From the NCBI RefSeq assembly GCF_016907335.1, contig NZ_JAFBBT010000001.1:1922001-1986000 (forward strand): DNA of 64,000 nucleotides, given 5' to 3'. A program made the position numbers and the translations under genes. Shown here one piece after another: positions 19,867-28,139 of the stretch. The notes under the pieces are model-generated. The model saw only the letters and a program-made list of their open reading frames with translations, made no database searches and had not been told where the DNA came from. The DNA is from Curtobacterium herbarum (lineage in GTDB: Bacteria > Actinomycetota > Actinomycetes > Actinomycetales > Microbacteriaceae). Position 1 is the stretch's first letter, and every line of letters begins with the position of its first letter.

Positions 19867-21125
19867 GCGGTCTTCTCCATGTCCGGGTGGCCGAGGGCCT
19901 TCCGGGCGATCATCATGATCTCGTAGTTGACGATGAAGTTCTTCGTGCCGGTCGTCGTGGACCCGAGGCCCTGCATGTGCCGGATCGCGGACTCGACGTC
20001 CGGCTCGACGCGACCGATGCGGACACCGGCGTGCTCGAGTGCGACCGCGATCTGCCAGGCCTTGTCGCCCGAGACGACGTCCACGTGGTCGAGCTTCGAG
20101 AAGTCGATGTCGTAGATCCACGAGATGTCGGGCGTGCCCTCGTCGATCGCCATGAGGACCTGCTCCGGGTGCGCCGGCAGGGCGTCCAGGTTCAGCTGCA
20201 GGCTCGCCGCGTTCTTGAACATCGTGAACTCGGCCGACTCCCCCGCGATCGGCAGACGCTCGCCACGCCCGTAGGCCGGCTTCATCCGCTCGAACGCCTT
20301 GGTCACGGCGGCCGGACGGAACTGGTCGCCCAGCGCGGCACTGGCCGTCGCGGCGGCAGCGGCAGCGTCCACCGCGTAGTGCAGGCCGCGGGCCGGCAGG
20401 CGGACCGGGATCTCGGTGCCGGCGAACGCGATGGTCGCAGCGTCACCGGTGAAGGTCACGATCTCGGCGTCGGCGGTCGTCTGTGCCCGGTCGGCACCGG
20501 CGACGAAGTCGTCGGCGTTCTGCAGACCGTTCGGTGCGGCGGCGACGACGTCGGTGCTCGCGCCGAACCGCAGGACCCGCTGGGCGTCGACGGCCGAGTA
20601 GGCGTCGAGGAACTGGTCGTCGTGGTTCGTGATGACGTTCGCCGTCGACAGGGCCGCCGTGTCGAGCATCATCGTCGCGACGCGCTCGGTCTCGAAGAAC
20701 CGGTAGAGCTGGTCGACCTGGACGTTGAGCATCGTCACCGTGGACGGCGACAGGATGCCGGCGAGCTCGACCGCGAAGGCCTCGTCGACCTCGAGGATCC
20801 CGATGTCCGCCTTGAGCTTGCCGCCCAGCGAGACCTCGGACAGCAGCGCCGACGCGATGCCCTGCGGCAGGTTCGCGCCGGACGGGTTCGTGAACACCCG
20901 GAGGCCGTGCGCCCGCACGATCTCCGAGATCATGTGGGTCGTCGTCGACTTGCCGTTCGACCCGAGCACGAAGACGACGCCGTTCGGGAACTGCCGCGTC
21001 ACGTGCTGCAGGAAGTCCGGCACGAGCTTGAGGACGATGTAGCCCGGGTAGGCGGACCCCCCGCCCCGCGCTCGCGCGAGGGCACGGAGGATCCGCCCGA
21101 CCAGGATCGGGACCACGAAACGCAC
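19863..21125 (-). CDS. murT: MurT-like Mur ligase (DUF1727), atypical
   Basis: 420 aa. A Mur-ligase central ATPase domain has the P-loop GSNGKSTTT (55-63) and EVDEAFAV, followed by the MurT C-terminal DUF1727 domain with DISWIYDID (from Asp333) and VSGDKAWQIAVALEHAGV. MurT activates the alpha-carboxyl of D-Glu in lipid II with ATP. It differs from textbook MurT by lacking the Cys4 zinc ribbon inserted in the central domain; the protein contains no cysteine. The GTG start at 21125 lies 8 bp after the sigA stop with no clear Shine-Dalgarno, so expression probably depends on read-through from sigA. Downstream gatD overlaps by 4 nt. MurT-family identity is secure; the substrate of this variant is open. 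Confidence 0.88.
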   Translation of the reverse strand: MRFVVPILVGRILRALARARGGGSAYPGYIVLKLVPDFLQHVTRQFPNGVVFVLGSNGKSTTTHMISEIVRAHGLRVFTNPSGANLPQGIASALLSEVSLGGKLKADIGILEVDEAFAVELAGILSPSTVTMLNVQVDQLYRFFETERVATMMLDTAALSTANVITNHDDQFLDAYSAVDAQRVLRFGASTDVVAAAPNGLQNADDFVAGADRAQTTADAEIVTFTGDAATIAFAGTEIPVRLPARGLHYAVDAAAAAATASAALGDQFRPAAVTKAFERMKPAYGRGERLPIAGESAEFTMFKNAASLQLNLDALPAHPEQVLMAIDEGTPDISWIYDIDFSKLDHVDVVSGDKAWQIAVALEHAGVRIGRVEPDVESAIRHMQGLGSTTTGTKNFIVNYEIMMIARKALGHPDMEKTA

Positions 21126-21133
21126 CGGTCGGC

Positions 21134-22429
21134 CTACTCGAGGTAGTCGCGGAGCGACTGCGACCGGGACGGGTGGCGGAGCTTCGCCATCGTCTTCGAC
21201 TCGATCTGGCGGATCCGCTCACGCGTGACGCCGAACGTGTCGCCGATCTGGTCGAGGGTCTTCGGCTGACCGTCGCCCAGGCCGAAGCGCATCCGGATCA
21301 CGCCGGCCTCACGCTCGGAGAGGGAGTCGAGCAGGCTCTCGAGCTGCTTCTGCAGCATCGTGAAGCCCACCGCGTCGGCCGGCACGACCGCTTCGGTGTC
21401 CTCGATGAGGTCACCGAACTCGGAGTCACCGTCCTCGCCGAGCGGGGTGTGCAGGGAGATCGGCTCGCGACCGTACTTCTGGACCTCGACGACCTTCTCG
21501 GGCGTCATGTCGAGCTCGCGGGCGAGCTCTTCCGGCGTGGGCTCGCGACCGAGGTCCTGCAGCATCTGCCGCTGGACACGGGCGAGCTTGTTGATGACCT
21601 CGACCATGTGCACCGGGATGCGGATGGTGCGTGCCTGGTCCGCCATCGCGCGGGTGATGGCCTGACGGATCCACCACGTCGCGTAGGTCGAGAACTTGAA
21701 GCCCTTCGTGTAGTCGAACTTCTCGACGGCACGGATCAGGCCCAGGTTGCCTTCCTGGATGAGGTCGAGGAACTGCATCCCACGACCCGTGTAGCGCTTG
21801 GCGAGCGAGACGACCAGGCGGAGGTTCGCACCGAGCAGGTGCGACTTCGCGCGCTGACCGTCGCGGGCCACCCAGCGCAGCTCGCGCTCGGCCGGCTTGG
21901 ACAGCCCGGTCGAGTGCTGCAGCTTGTCCTCGGCGAACAGGCCGGCCTCGATGCGCATCGCGAGCTCGACCTCCTGCTCGGCGTTGAGCAGGGCGACCTT
22001 GCCGATCTGCTTGAGGTAGTCCTTCACCGGGTCCGCGGTGGCACCCGTGATGGTCGTCGAGTAGACCGGCGCTTCGTCGTCGTCGGTCTGCGAGATGACC
22101 AGGGCGCCGGCGGCGACCGCAGCCGCTTCCGTCGCGGGCTTCGCGGCCGAGTCGTCGTCCGAGTCCTCGGTCGCGTCGTCGGTGGCGTCCTCGGCCGGGG
22201 TCTCGTCCTCGGCGGTCGCCTCGTCGTCCTCCGACGCGGCGGCCTTCTTGCCGCTCGCCTTCTTCGGGGCCGCCTTCTTGGGGGCGGCCTTCTTGGTGGC
22301 GGTGGTGGTCCTGGTGGCGCGCTTCTTCGGCGCGACCGTGCCCTCCGTCGTGTCCGTGGCGTCTTCCGCCACGACGCCGTCGGGCGTGGTGTCCTTCGTG
22401 GGATCGACCGTCGTGCTCCGGGCAGCCAT
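21134..22429 (-). CDS. sigA: primary RNA polymerase sigma factor (RpoD/HrdB/SigA)
   Basis: 431 aa, sigma-70 group 1. An N-terminal Lys/Ala/Pro-rich basic tract ([18 protein letters not shown]) is followed by an acidic stretch (about 65-100), typical of actinobacterial HrdB. Then region 1.2 ([21 protein letters not shown]), regions 2.1-2.4 ([27 protein letters not shown] split over 205-235; [28 protein letters not shown]), region 3 and region 4.2 ([20 protein letters not shown]). The ATG at 22429 is preceded by GAGGAAGG. The frame is open further upstream, but that part has no sigma similarity. murT-gatD follow on the same strand only 8 bp away. Confidence 0.97.
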   Translation of the reverse strand: MAARSTTVDPTKDTTPDGVVAEDATDTTEGTVAPKKRATRTTTATKKAAPKKAAPKKASGKKAAASEDDEATAEDETPAEDATDDATEDSDDDSAAKPATEAAAVAAGALVISQTDDDEAPVYSTTITGATADPVKDYLKQIGKVALLNAEQEVELAMRIEAGLFAEDKLQHSTGLSKPAERELRWVARDGQRAKSHLLGANLRLVVSLAKRYTGRGMQFLDLIQEGNLGLIRAVEKFDYTKGFKFSTYATWWIRQAITRAMADQARTIRIPVHMVEVINKLARVQRQMLQDLGREPTPEELARELDMTPEKVVEVQKYGREPISLHTPLGEDGDSEFGDLIEDTEAVVPADAVGFTMLQKQLESLLDSLSEREAGVIRMRFGLGDGQPKTLDQIGDTFGVTRERIRQIESKTMAKLRHPSRSQSLRDYLE

Positions 22430-22600
22430 GCGATCACCTTCCTCGTCGTGCCACGTTCCTGGGGTCGTGGCCTTCCCTCGCCACCCAGGGCCACCGCCGC
22501 GGTCCCCCACGTCGTCTGGTCCTACCGTTCCGGGCAGCACTAGGACCCATGTCAAGTCCCCCGACGCTGAACGCAGGGAACCCGAAAGGGTCCGTGGTCA

Positions 22601-23920
22601 TTATTGCACGCGGCCGTTCCGGAAGCGTGCAACCAGTGCAACCCACAGCGGACCCACCCGTATTCCGTCCTCTGCGTGCAGCCGTGCACGCGTCCGGCGA
22701 CGGGCCAGGAGCAGCATCACCACGCCGAACCCGACGACCACGTACTGCACGGTCATCGCGATCCGGAAGTTCTGCCACGCGAACGTGTCGGTGCCGGAGG
22801 CCGCCGCCAGCACGTCCAGCAGCGACCCGATCGCGAACATCATCACGAAGGCCGCCAGGAACCCGCCGACGTTGACCACGCCGTTCGCGGACCCGAGCGA
22901 GCCGACCGGGTTGAAGGAGCGCGCGAAGTCGAACCCGATCAGGGACCCCGGGCCACCGACGCCCATCGCCACGACCAGCAGGACGAGCAGCCACGTCGGC
23001 GGCTGGTCCGGCCAGAGCAGCACCGCCGTCCACACGACACCGAGCGCCGTGACGATCCCGAGCACCAGGTTCGACCGACGCATCGGGAAGCGGGCGCAGA
23101 GCAGGCCGAGGACCGGTCCGGCGACGAACCCGACGACGACGATCACGGTGAGGAAGGTCGCGGCCTCGGTCGCCGAGTAGCCCAGGCCACGGAGCATCGG
23201 CACGCCCCAGAGCAGGCTGAACACGGTGCCGGAGGACTGCGTCACGTAGTGGGACCAGAAGCCGAGCTGCGTGCCGGGTCGCCGGAGGGCGTGCCCGAAG
23301 GTGTGGAACGCGGCACCCCACGAGTGCGGGATCGGGATCGTGTCGGTGCGGACCACGACCGGCCCGGCACGGACGAACACCACCGCCAGGACCAGCCCCA
23401 CGGCGCTGGCGATCGCCGCCACGCCGAACGCCGCGTCCCAGCCGACGGTGTGCAGGAGCAGGGCGAACGGGAACGCCGAGACGATCTGTCCGATCTGCCC
23501 GAGGTTGCCCGTCCACTGCGAGATCTGCGGCAGGAGCGGTCCGCTGAACCACATCGGCAGCAGGCGCATCACCGAGATGAACGTCATCGCGTCGCCGGCA
23601 CCGACCAACACCCGTCCGACGATCGCCGGTCCGATCGTCGGGGACAGCGCGACGACGGCCTGACCGAGCGTCAGCAGCAGCGCACCGAGCAGCACCAGGC
23701 GCCGCGGTCCGACCCGGTCGAGGGCGATGCCCACCGGGATCTGCAGCCCCGCGTACACCGCGATCTGCACCACCGCGAGCGTGGACAGGACGGCGGCGGA
23801 GACGGCGAAGCGGTCCTGCGCGTCGACCCCGGAGACCCCGAGGGACGACCGCTGCACGACCGCCAGGACGTAGGCCAGGACGGCGACGCCCCAGACGACG
23901 AAGGCACGGCGGGAGTTCAC
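22601..23920 (-). CDS. MFS transporter
   Basis: 439 aa with about 12 hydrophobic segments from residue 8 to 425 and MFS loop signatures such as GIALDRVGPRRLVLLGA between helices 2 and 3. This is a major facilitator, probably a proton-coupled carrier in the inner membrane. The substrate cannot be named; the adjacent genes (sigA, PAC2) give no hint. It begins with GTG at 23920 and has no visible Shine-Dalgarno. It ends with TAA, followed by the sigA promoter region on the same strand. Confidence 0.85.
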   Translation of the reverse strand: MNSRRAFVVWGVAVLAYVLAVVQRSSLGVSGVDAQDRFAVSAAVLSTLAVVQIAVYAGLQIPVGIALDRVGPRRLVLLGALLLTLGQAVVALSPTIGPAIVGRVLVGAGDAMTFISVMRLLPMWFSGPLLPQISQWTGNLGQIGQIVSAFPFALLLHTVGWDAAFGVAAIASAVGLVLAVVFVRAGPVVVRTDTIPIPHSWGAAFHTFGHALRRPGTQLGFWSHYVTQSSGTVFSLLWGVPMLRGLGYSATEAATFLTVIVVVGFVAGPVLGLLCARFPMRRSNLVLGIVTALGVVWTAVLLWPDQPPTWLLVLLVVAMGVGGPGSLIGFDFARSFNPVGSLGSANGVVNVGGFLAAFVMMFAIGSLLDVLAAASGTDTFAWQNFRIAMTVQYVVVGFGVVMLLLARRRTRARLHAEDGIRVGPLWVALVARFRNGRVQ

Positions 23921-23963
23921 CGGACCAGGCTACCGAGCAGCCGAGGGGCAGAGCAGGCGGCTG

Positions 23964-24881
23964 TCAGTCCTCGTCGGCTGCGCTGCGGCGGTCCGCCAGG
24001 AACCGCTCGAGCTCGGCGGCGATCGAGTCCGCCGTCGGGACCTGCCCGTCGGCCCCGGTGAGCGGCGAGGCGACCGGGTTGCCCTCCATGTACGTGTCGT
24101 GGCGCTGCTCGAGCGTGCCGACCAGGCGCTGCAGCTCCGCGTTGCCGGCCACCTGCTCGTCGACGCGGGCGAGGAACTCACGCCCCTCTTCGCGGAGCGC
24201 GTCCGTCGGGAAGATGAGACCGGTGGCCGCCGAGATGCCGGAGAGGGCAGCGACGGCGGCGTCCGGGAACTCGGTGTCCGACAGGTAGTGCGGCACGAGC
24301 AGCACCAGGCCGATGACCTGCTGTCCGAGCTCGGACAGACGGTGCTCGACCAGGTGCAGGACGTTCGCGGGGGCCTGGGTCTCGGGCTTCCAGACGCTCA
24401 TCGACTCGACCAGGTCCGCACGCGTGCCGGAGACCGTGACGCCGATCGACCGAGTGTGCGGCACCGGCATCGGGATCGCCTGCACCCACGTCGTGTCGAC
24501 GACCTGCAGGTCCTCGGCCAGGTCGATGACGGCCTGGACGAACCGGTTCCACTGGAAGTCGGGCTCGTAGCCGGAGAGGAACAGGAACGGCTGCCCGAGC
24601 TCGTCGCGCACCAGGTGCAGCGTCAGCCGGGGCGGTTCGACGGCCGTGATGTGGTCGTGCTCGAACGTGATGACCGGGCGACGGGCACGCCAGTCGAGCA
24701 GCACGTCCGGGTCGAACTCGGCCACGAGCTGCGACTCGAGCGAGCCGGTGATCGACGCCGTGATCTGCGCCACCGCCGAGCCCGCGTCCGCGAAACCCGT
24801 CAGGGCAGCGACGAGGTGCAGCCCGGCGGGCACCGTCGGGGCGGAGTCGTCGAGCAGGTAGAGGTCCTCGGGGTGGTTCAT
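23964..24881 (-). CDS. PAC2 family protein
   Basis: 305 aa. The family core appears as LVAALTGFADAGSAVAQ near the N-terminus, followed by ITFEHDHITAVEPPRLTL, FLFLSGYEPDFQWNRFV and the VSGTRADLVESM segment. The C-terminus (about 240-305) is helical and charged. PAC2 proteins in eukaryotes are proteasome assembly chaperones; in actinobacteria the role is unproven. ATG at 24881 is preceded by a TAGCAT -10-like element ending about 8 nt upstream (minus strand), so the transcript may be leaderless. It is divergent from pepA. Confidence 0.85.
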   Translation of the reverse strand: MNHPEDLYLLDDSAPTVPAGLHLVAALTGFADAGSAVAQITASITGSLESQLVAEFDPDVLLDWRARRPVITFEHDHITAVEPPRLTLHLVRDELGQPFLFLSGYEPDFQWNRFVQAVIDLAEDLQVVDTTWVQAIPMPVPHTRSIGVTVSGTRADLVESMSVWKPETQAPANVLHLVEHRLSELGQQVIGLVLLVPHYLSDTEFPDAAVAALSGISAATGLIFPTDALREEGREFLARVDEQVAGNAELQRLVGTLEQRHDTYMEGNPVASPLTGADGQVPTADSIAAELERFLADRRSAADED

Positions 24882-25009
24882 CACGCCAATGCTAGGCGGG
24901 GGCACCGACGCGACCCGGCTGGGTCGCGACGCCGACAGCGAACAGGTGCGGAGCCTCCCGGCCGGCGTCCGACGGGAGGCCCGTCCACCGCCCGTCGGTC
25001 CGCCGTCAG

Positions 25010-25022
25010 TAGGCTGGACGCA
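25010..25022 (+). promoter_or_regulatory. -10 element of pepA, leaderless start likely
   Basis: TAGGCT at about 25012-25017 lies 4-5 nt before the ATG at 25022, and no Shine-Dalgarno fits in between. Similar arrangements precede the DUF4191, map, PAC2, rnpB and GIY-YIG genes. Confidence 0.55.
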
Positions 25023-26527
25023 TGGTCCGACCGACGCTCTCCACCACTTCTTCGTCCCCTTCCTCCGTCGACGCCGACGTCCTCGTCCTGGGCGTCCGCC
25101 CGGGCGCCGACGGCGCGCCGGCCACCCTCGTGCCGTCCGCGGCCGGCCCCGTCGACGGGCTCGCCGACCTCGACCTCGCCGCCGTCGGCGCGACCGGCGC
25201 GAAGGACCAGCTCGTCCGGATCCCCGGCGGATCGGCCGTCGGCGTCGCCGCCGCGGGCATCGCCCTCGTCGGGCTCGGCAGCGCCACCGGCCCGGCCGCC
25301 GTCCGCACCGCTGCCGGCAGCGCGGTCCGTCAGCTGCCGCACGTCGCCGCCATCGCCCTGGCCCTGCCCACCGAGGACGACGCGACCGTCGCCGCGGCAC
25401 TCGAGGGCGCCGCGCTCGGCGCCTACTCGTTCACCCGCCACAAGGGCGCCGGCACGACCGGCCCGACCCGGGGCGACCAGCGCATCACGGTCGTCGCACC
25501 GGCCTCGGTCAACGCCGACGCCACCGTCCGCCCGGCGATCGTCGCGGACGCGGCCGCGCTGGTCCGCGACCTCGTCAACACCGCCGCCGGGGACCTGGGT
25601 CCGTCCGACGTCGCCGACGTCGCCCGCGCCCAGGCCGAGGGGCTGCCCCTCACCGTCGAGGTCCTCGACGAGACCGAACTCGCCGAGCAGGGCTTCGGCG
25701 GCATCGCCGGCGTCGGCCAGGGCTCGGTCCGGCCGCCCCGGCTCGTCGTCGTCCGCTACGAACCGGCCGGCGCGACGAAGCACCTCGCCCTCGTCGGCAA
25801 GGGCATCACGTTCGACTCCGGCGGGCTCTCGCTCAAGCCGGCGGCGTCGATGCTCGGCATGAAGACCGACATGACCGGAGCCGCCACCGTGCTCGCGGCG
25901 ACCGTCGCAGCCGCACGCCTGGGCCTCGACACGAAGGTCACCGCCTGGCTCTGCCTGGCCGAGAACATGCCGTCCGGGTCCGCCATCCGTCCGGGTGACG
26001 TCCTGACGCTGAAGAACGGCAAGACCGTCGAGGTCACGAACACCGACGCCGAGGGCCGACTCGTCCTCGGTGACGGCATGGCCGCGGCGTCGCTCGAGCA
26101 GCCCGACGCGATCGTCGACATCGCCACCCTGACCGGCGCCCAGATGGTCGCCCTGGGTGACCGCACCACCGGCCTGATGGGCAGCGACGACCTCGTCGCA
26201 CAAGTGCGTGCCCTCGCCGAGACCGTCGCGGAGCCGATCTGGCCGATGCCGCTGCCGGAAGAGCTCGACGGCCGTCTCAGCAGCGACGTCGCCGACATGG
26301 TCAACGCCACCGTCGGGCAGACCGCGGGCGGCATGCTGCTCGCCGCGAAGTTCCTCGAGCGCTTCGTCGGGGAGACCGCCGAGGGCACCACGATCCCGTG
26401 GGCACACCTCGACATCGCCGGCCCGTCCGAGAACCGCGGGGCCGGCTACGGCTGGCTCGGCAAGGGCGCGACCGCCGTGATGGTCCGCACCCTGGTCGCA
26501 CTCGCAGAAGACCTGCAGTCCAAGTAG
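25022..26527 (+). CDS. pepA: leucyl aminopeptidase (M17 family)
   Basis: 501 aa cytosolic metallo-aminopeptidase that removes N-terminal residues from peptides. The M17 C-terminal catalytic domain shows GKGITFDSGGLSLKP, the metal/catalytic segment MKTDMTGAATVL and the hallmark NTDAEGRLVLGDGM. The N-terminal macro-like domain (1-170) is divergent, as usual. Length is normal. The ATG at 25022 sits just downstream of a TAGGCT box (leaderless). It is followed by a 12-bp-stem hairpin (26536-26590) and then lpdA in the same direction. Confidence 0.95.
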   Translation: MVRPTLSTTSSSPSSVDADVLVLGVRPGADGAPATLVPSAAGPVDGLADLDLAAVGATGAKDQLVRIPGGSAVGVAAAGIALVGLGSATGPAAVRTAAGSAVRQLPHVAAIALALPTEDDATVAAALEGAALGAYSFTRHKGAGTTGPTRGDQRITVVAPASVNADATVRPAIVADAAALVRDLVNTAAGDLGPSDVADVARAQAEGLPLTVEVLDETELAEQGFGGIAGVGQGSVRPPRLVVVRYEPAGATKHLALVGKGITFDSGGLSLKPAASMLGMKTDMTGAATVLAATVAAARLGLDTKVTAWLCLAENMPSGSAIRPGDVLTLKNGKTVEVTNTDAEGRLVLGDGMAAASLEQPDAIVDIATLTGAQMVALGDRTTGLMGSDDLVAQVRALAETVAEPIWPMPLPEELDGRLSSDVADMVNATVGQTAGGMLLAAKFLERFVGETAEGTTIPWAHLDIAGPSENRGAGYGWLGKGATAVMVRTLVALAEDLQSK

Positions 26528-26535
26528 TAGGTTTG

Positions 26536-26590
26536 GTTCCGGCGGGGCCGCCGCGTCCGCGCGCGCTCCCCCGCCGGAACTGACGGGACG
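26536..26590 (+). terminator. hairpin after pepA
   Basis: GTTCCGGCGGGG and its exact reverse complement enclose a loop of about 31 nt, 9 nt after the pepA stop codon. Confidence 0.6.
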
Positions 26591-26698
26591 GGACCGGTAC
26601 AGACGGTCCGACCGCCGGACGCCGCCGCGCGGTGTCCACCGGGACGGTGTCCATGAGACGAGAAGCCGCCCCCGACACGCACGAGGGAGTTGCACCAG

Positions 26699-28072
26699 GT
26701 GACGGAACAGACTTACGACGTCGTGGTCCTCGGTGGCGGCAGCGGCGGCTACGCCGCAGCGCTCCGAGCCGCCGAACTCGGGATGAGCGTCGCGCTCATC
26801 GAGGGCGACAAGCTCGGAGGGACCTGCCTGCACCGCGGCTGCATCCCGACGAAGGCGCTGCTGCACTCGGCCGAGATCGCCGACGGCGCCCGCGACGCGG
26901 AGAAGTACGGCGTCATCGCCGAGTTCGCCGGCGTGGACGTGCCCAAGGTCATCGAGTACCAGCAGGGCGTCATCAACTCGAAGTACAAGGGCCTGCAGGG
27001 TCTCATCAAGGCCCGCGGCATCACCGTCGTCGAGGGCTGGGGTCGTCTGACCTCGCAGAACACCGTGCAGGTCGGCGACCAGACCGTCACCGGTCGCAAC
27101 GTCGTCCTGGCCACCGGCTCCTACTCGAAGTCGCTGCCCGGTCTCGAGATCGGCGGCCGGGTCATCACCTCCGAGACCGCCCTCCGCATGGACTACGTCC
27201 CGAACAAGGTCGTCATCCTCGGCGGTGGCGTCATCGGCGTCGAGTTCGCCAGCGTCTGGAAGTCGTTCGGGGCCGAGGTCACGATCGTCGAGGGCCTGCC
27301 GCACCTGATCCCGGCCGAGGACGAGTCGATGTCCAAGCAGCTCGAGCGCGCGTTCCGCAAGCGCGGCATCGAGTTCTCGCTGGGCGTCCGGTTCCAGGGC
27401 GTCGAGCAGCACGAGAACGGCGTCGTCGTGACGCTCGAGAACGGCAAGACCTACGACGGCGACGTCCTCCTGGTCGCCGTCGGTCGTGGCCCGCTGACGC
27501 AGAACGTCGGCTACGAAGAGGTCGGTGTCGCCATGGACCGCGGGTTCGTCACGACGAACGAGCGCCTCGCCACCAACCTGCCGAACGTGTACGCCGTCGG
27601 CGACATCGTCCCGGGCCTGCAGCTCGCCCACCGCGGCTTCCAGCAGGGCATGTTCGTCGCCGAGGAGATCGCCGGCCTCAACCCGGTCGTCATCTCGGAC
27701 ACGAACATCCCGAAGGTCACGTACTCCGACCCCGAGGTCGCCTCCGTCGGCCTGTCGCAGTCGAAGGCCGAAGAGCAGTACGGCGCCGACAAGATCGACT
27801 CGTACGAGTACAACCTGGCCGGCAACGGCAAGAGCCACATCATCGGCACGTCCGGTGCGGTCAAGGTCGTGCGCGTCATCGACGGCCCCGTCGTCGGCAT
27901 CAGCATGATCGGCGCCCGCGTCGGCGAGCTCATCGCCGAGGCCCAGCTCGCCGTGAACTGGGAAGCCCACCCCGAGGACGTCGCGCCGCTCGTGCACGCC
28001 CACCCGACGCAGAGCGAAGCGCTCGGCGAAGCGCTCCTGCACCTCGCGGGCAAGCCGCTCCACGCGCTGTGA
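26699..28072 (+). CDS. lpdA: dihydrolipoamide dehydrogenase (E3)
   Basis: 457 aa FAD flavoprotein that reoxidises dihydrolipoyl groups of 2-oxoacid dehydrogenase and glycine cleavage complexes. An FAD GGGSGGY loop (12-18), the redox disulfide Cys43-Cys48 (GTCLHRGCIPTKALL), the NAD-binding loop GGGVIGVEFAS and the C-terminal dimer motif HAHPTQSEALGEA with the catalytic His-Glu are all present. GTG at 26699 is chosen, since GAGGGAG lies 9 nt upstream and TEQTYDVVVLGG follows the family; a TTG 9 nt earlier is in frame. The E2 gene lies 67 bp downstream, a common actinobacterial lpdA-sucB order. Confidence 0.95.
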   Translation: MTEQTYDVVVLGGGSGGYAAALRAAELGMSVALIEGDKLGGTCLHRGCIPTKALLHSAEIADGARDAEKYGVIAEFAGVDVPKVIEYQQGVINSKYKGLQGLIKARGITVVEGWGRLTSQNTVQVGDQTVTGRNVVLATGSYSKSLPGLEIGGRVITSETALRMDYVPNKVVILGGGVIGVEFASVWKSFGAEVTIVEGLPHLIPAEDESMSKQLERAFRKRGIEFSLGVRFQGVEQHENGVVVTLENGKTYDGDVLLVAVGRGPLTQNVGYEEVGVAMDRGFVTTNERLATNLPNVYAVGDIVPGLQLAHRGFQQGMFVAEEIAGLNPVVISDTNIPKVTYSDPEVASVGLSQSKAEEQYGADKIDSYEYNLAGNGKSHIIGTSGAVKVVRVIDGPVVGISMIGARVGELIAEAQLAVNWEAHPEDVAPLVHAHPTQSEALGEALLHLAGKPLHAL

Positions 28073-28139
28073 GCGGCACCGTCGTGCGCACCACGAACAC
28101 CACAACCCAGAACCACGCCTGCGAGAAGGAGTCCACCCG

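Noticed and set aside
19863..20121. Extended N-terminus of gatD (start at 20121)
   Set aside because: That part is an out-of-frame reading of the murT 3' end with Arg-rich shadow composition; the ATG at 19866 overlapping the murT stop fits the family.
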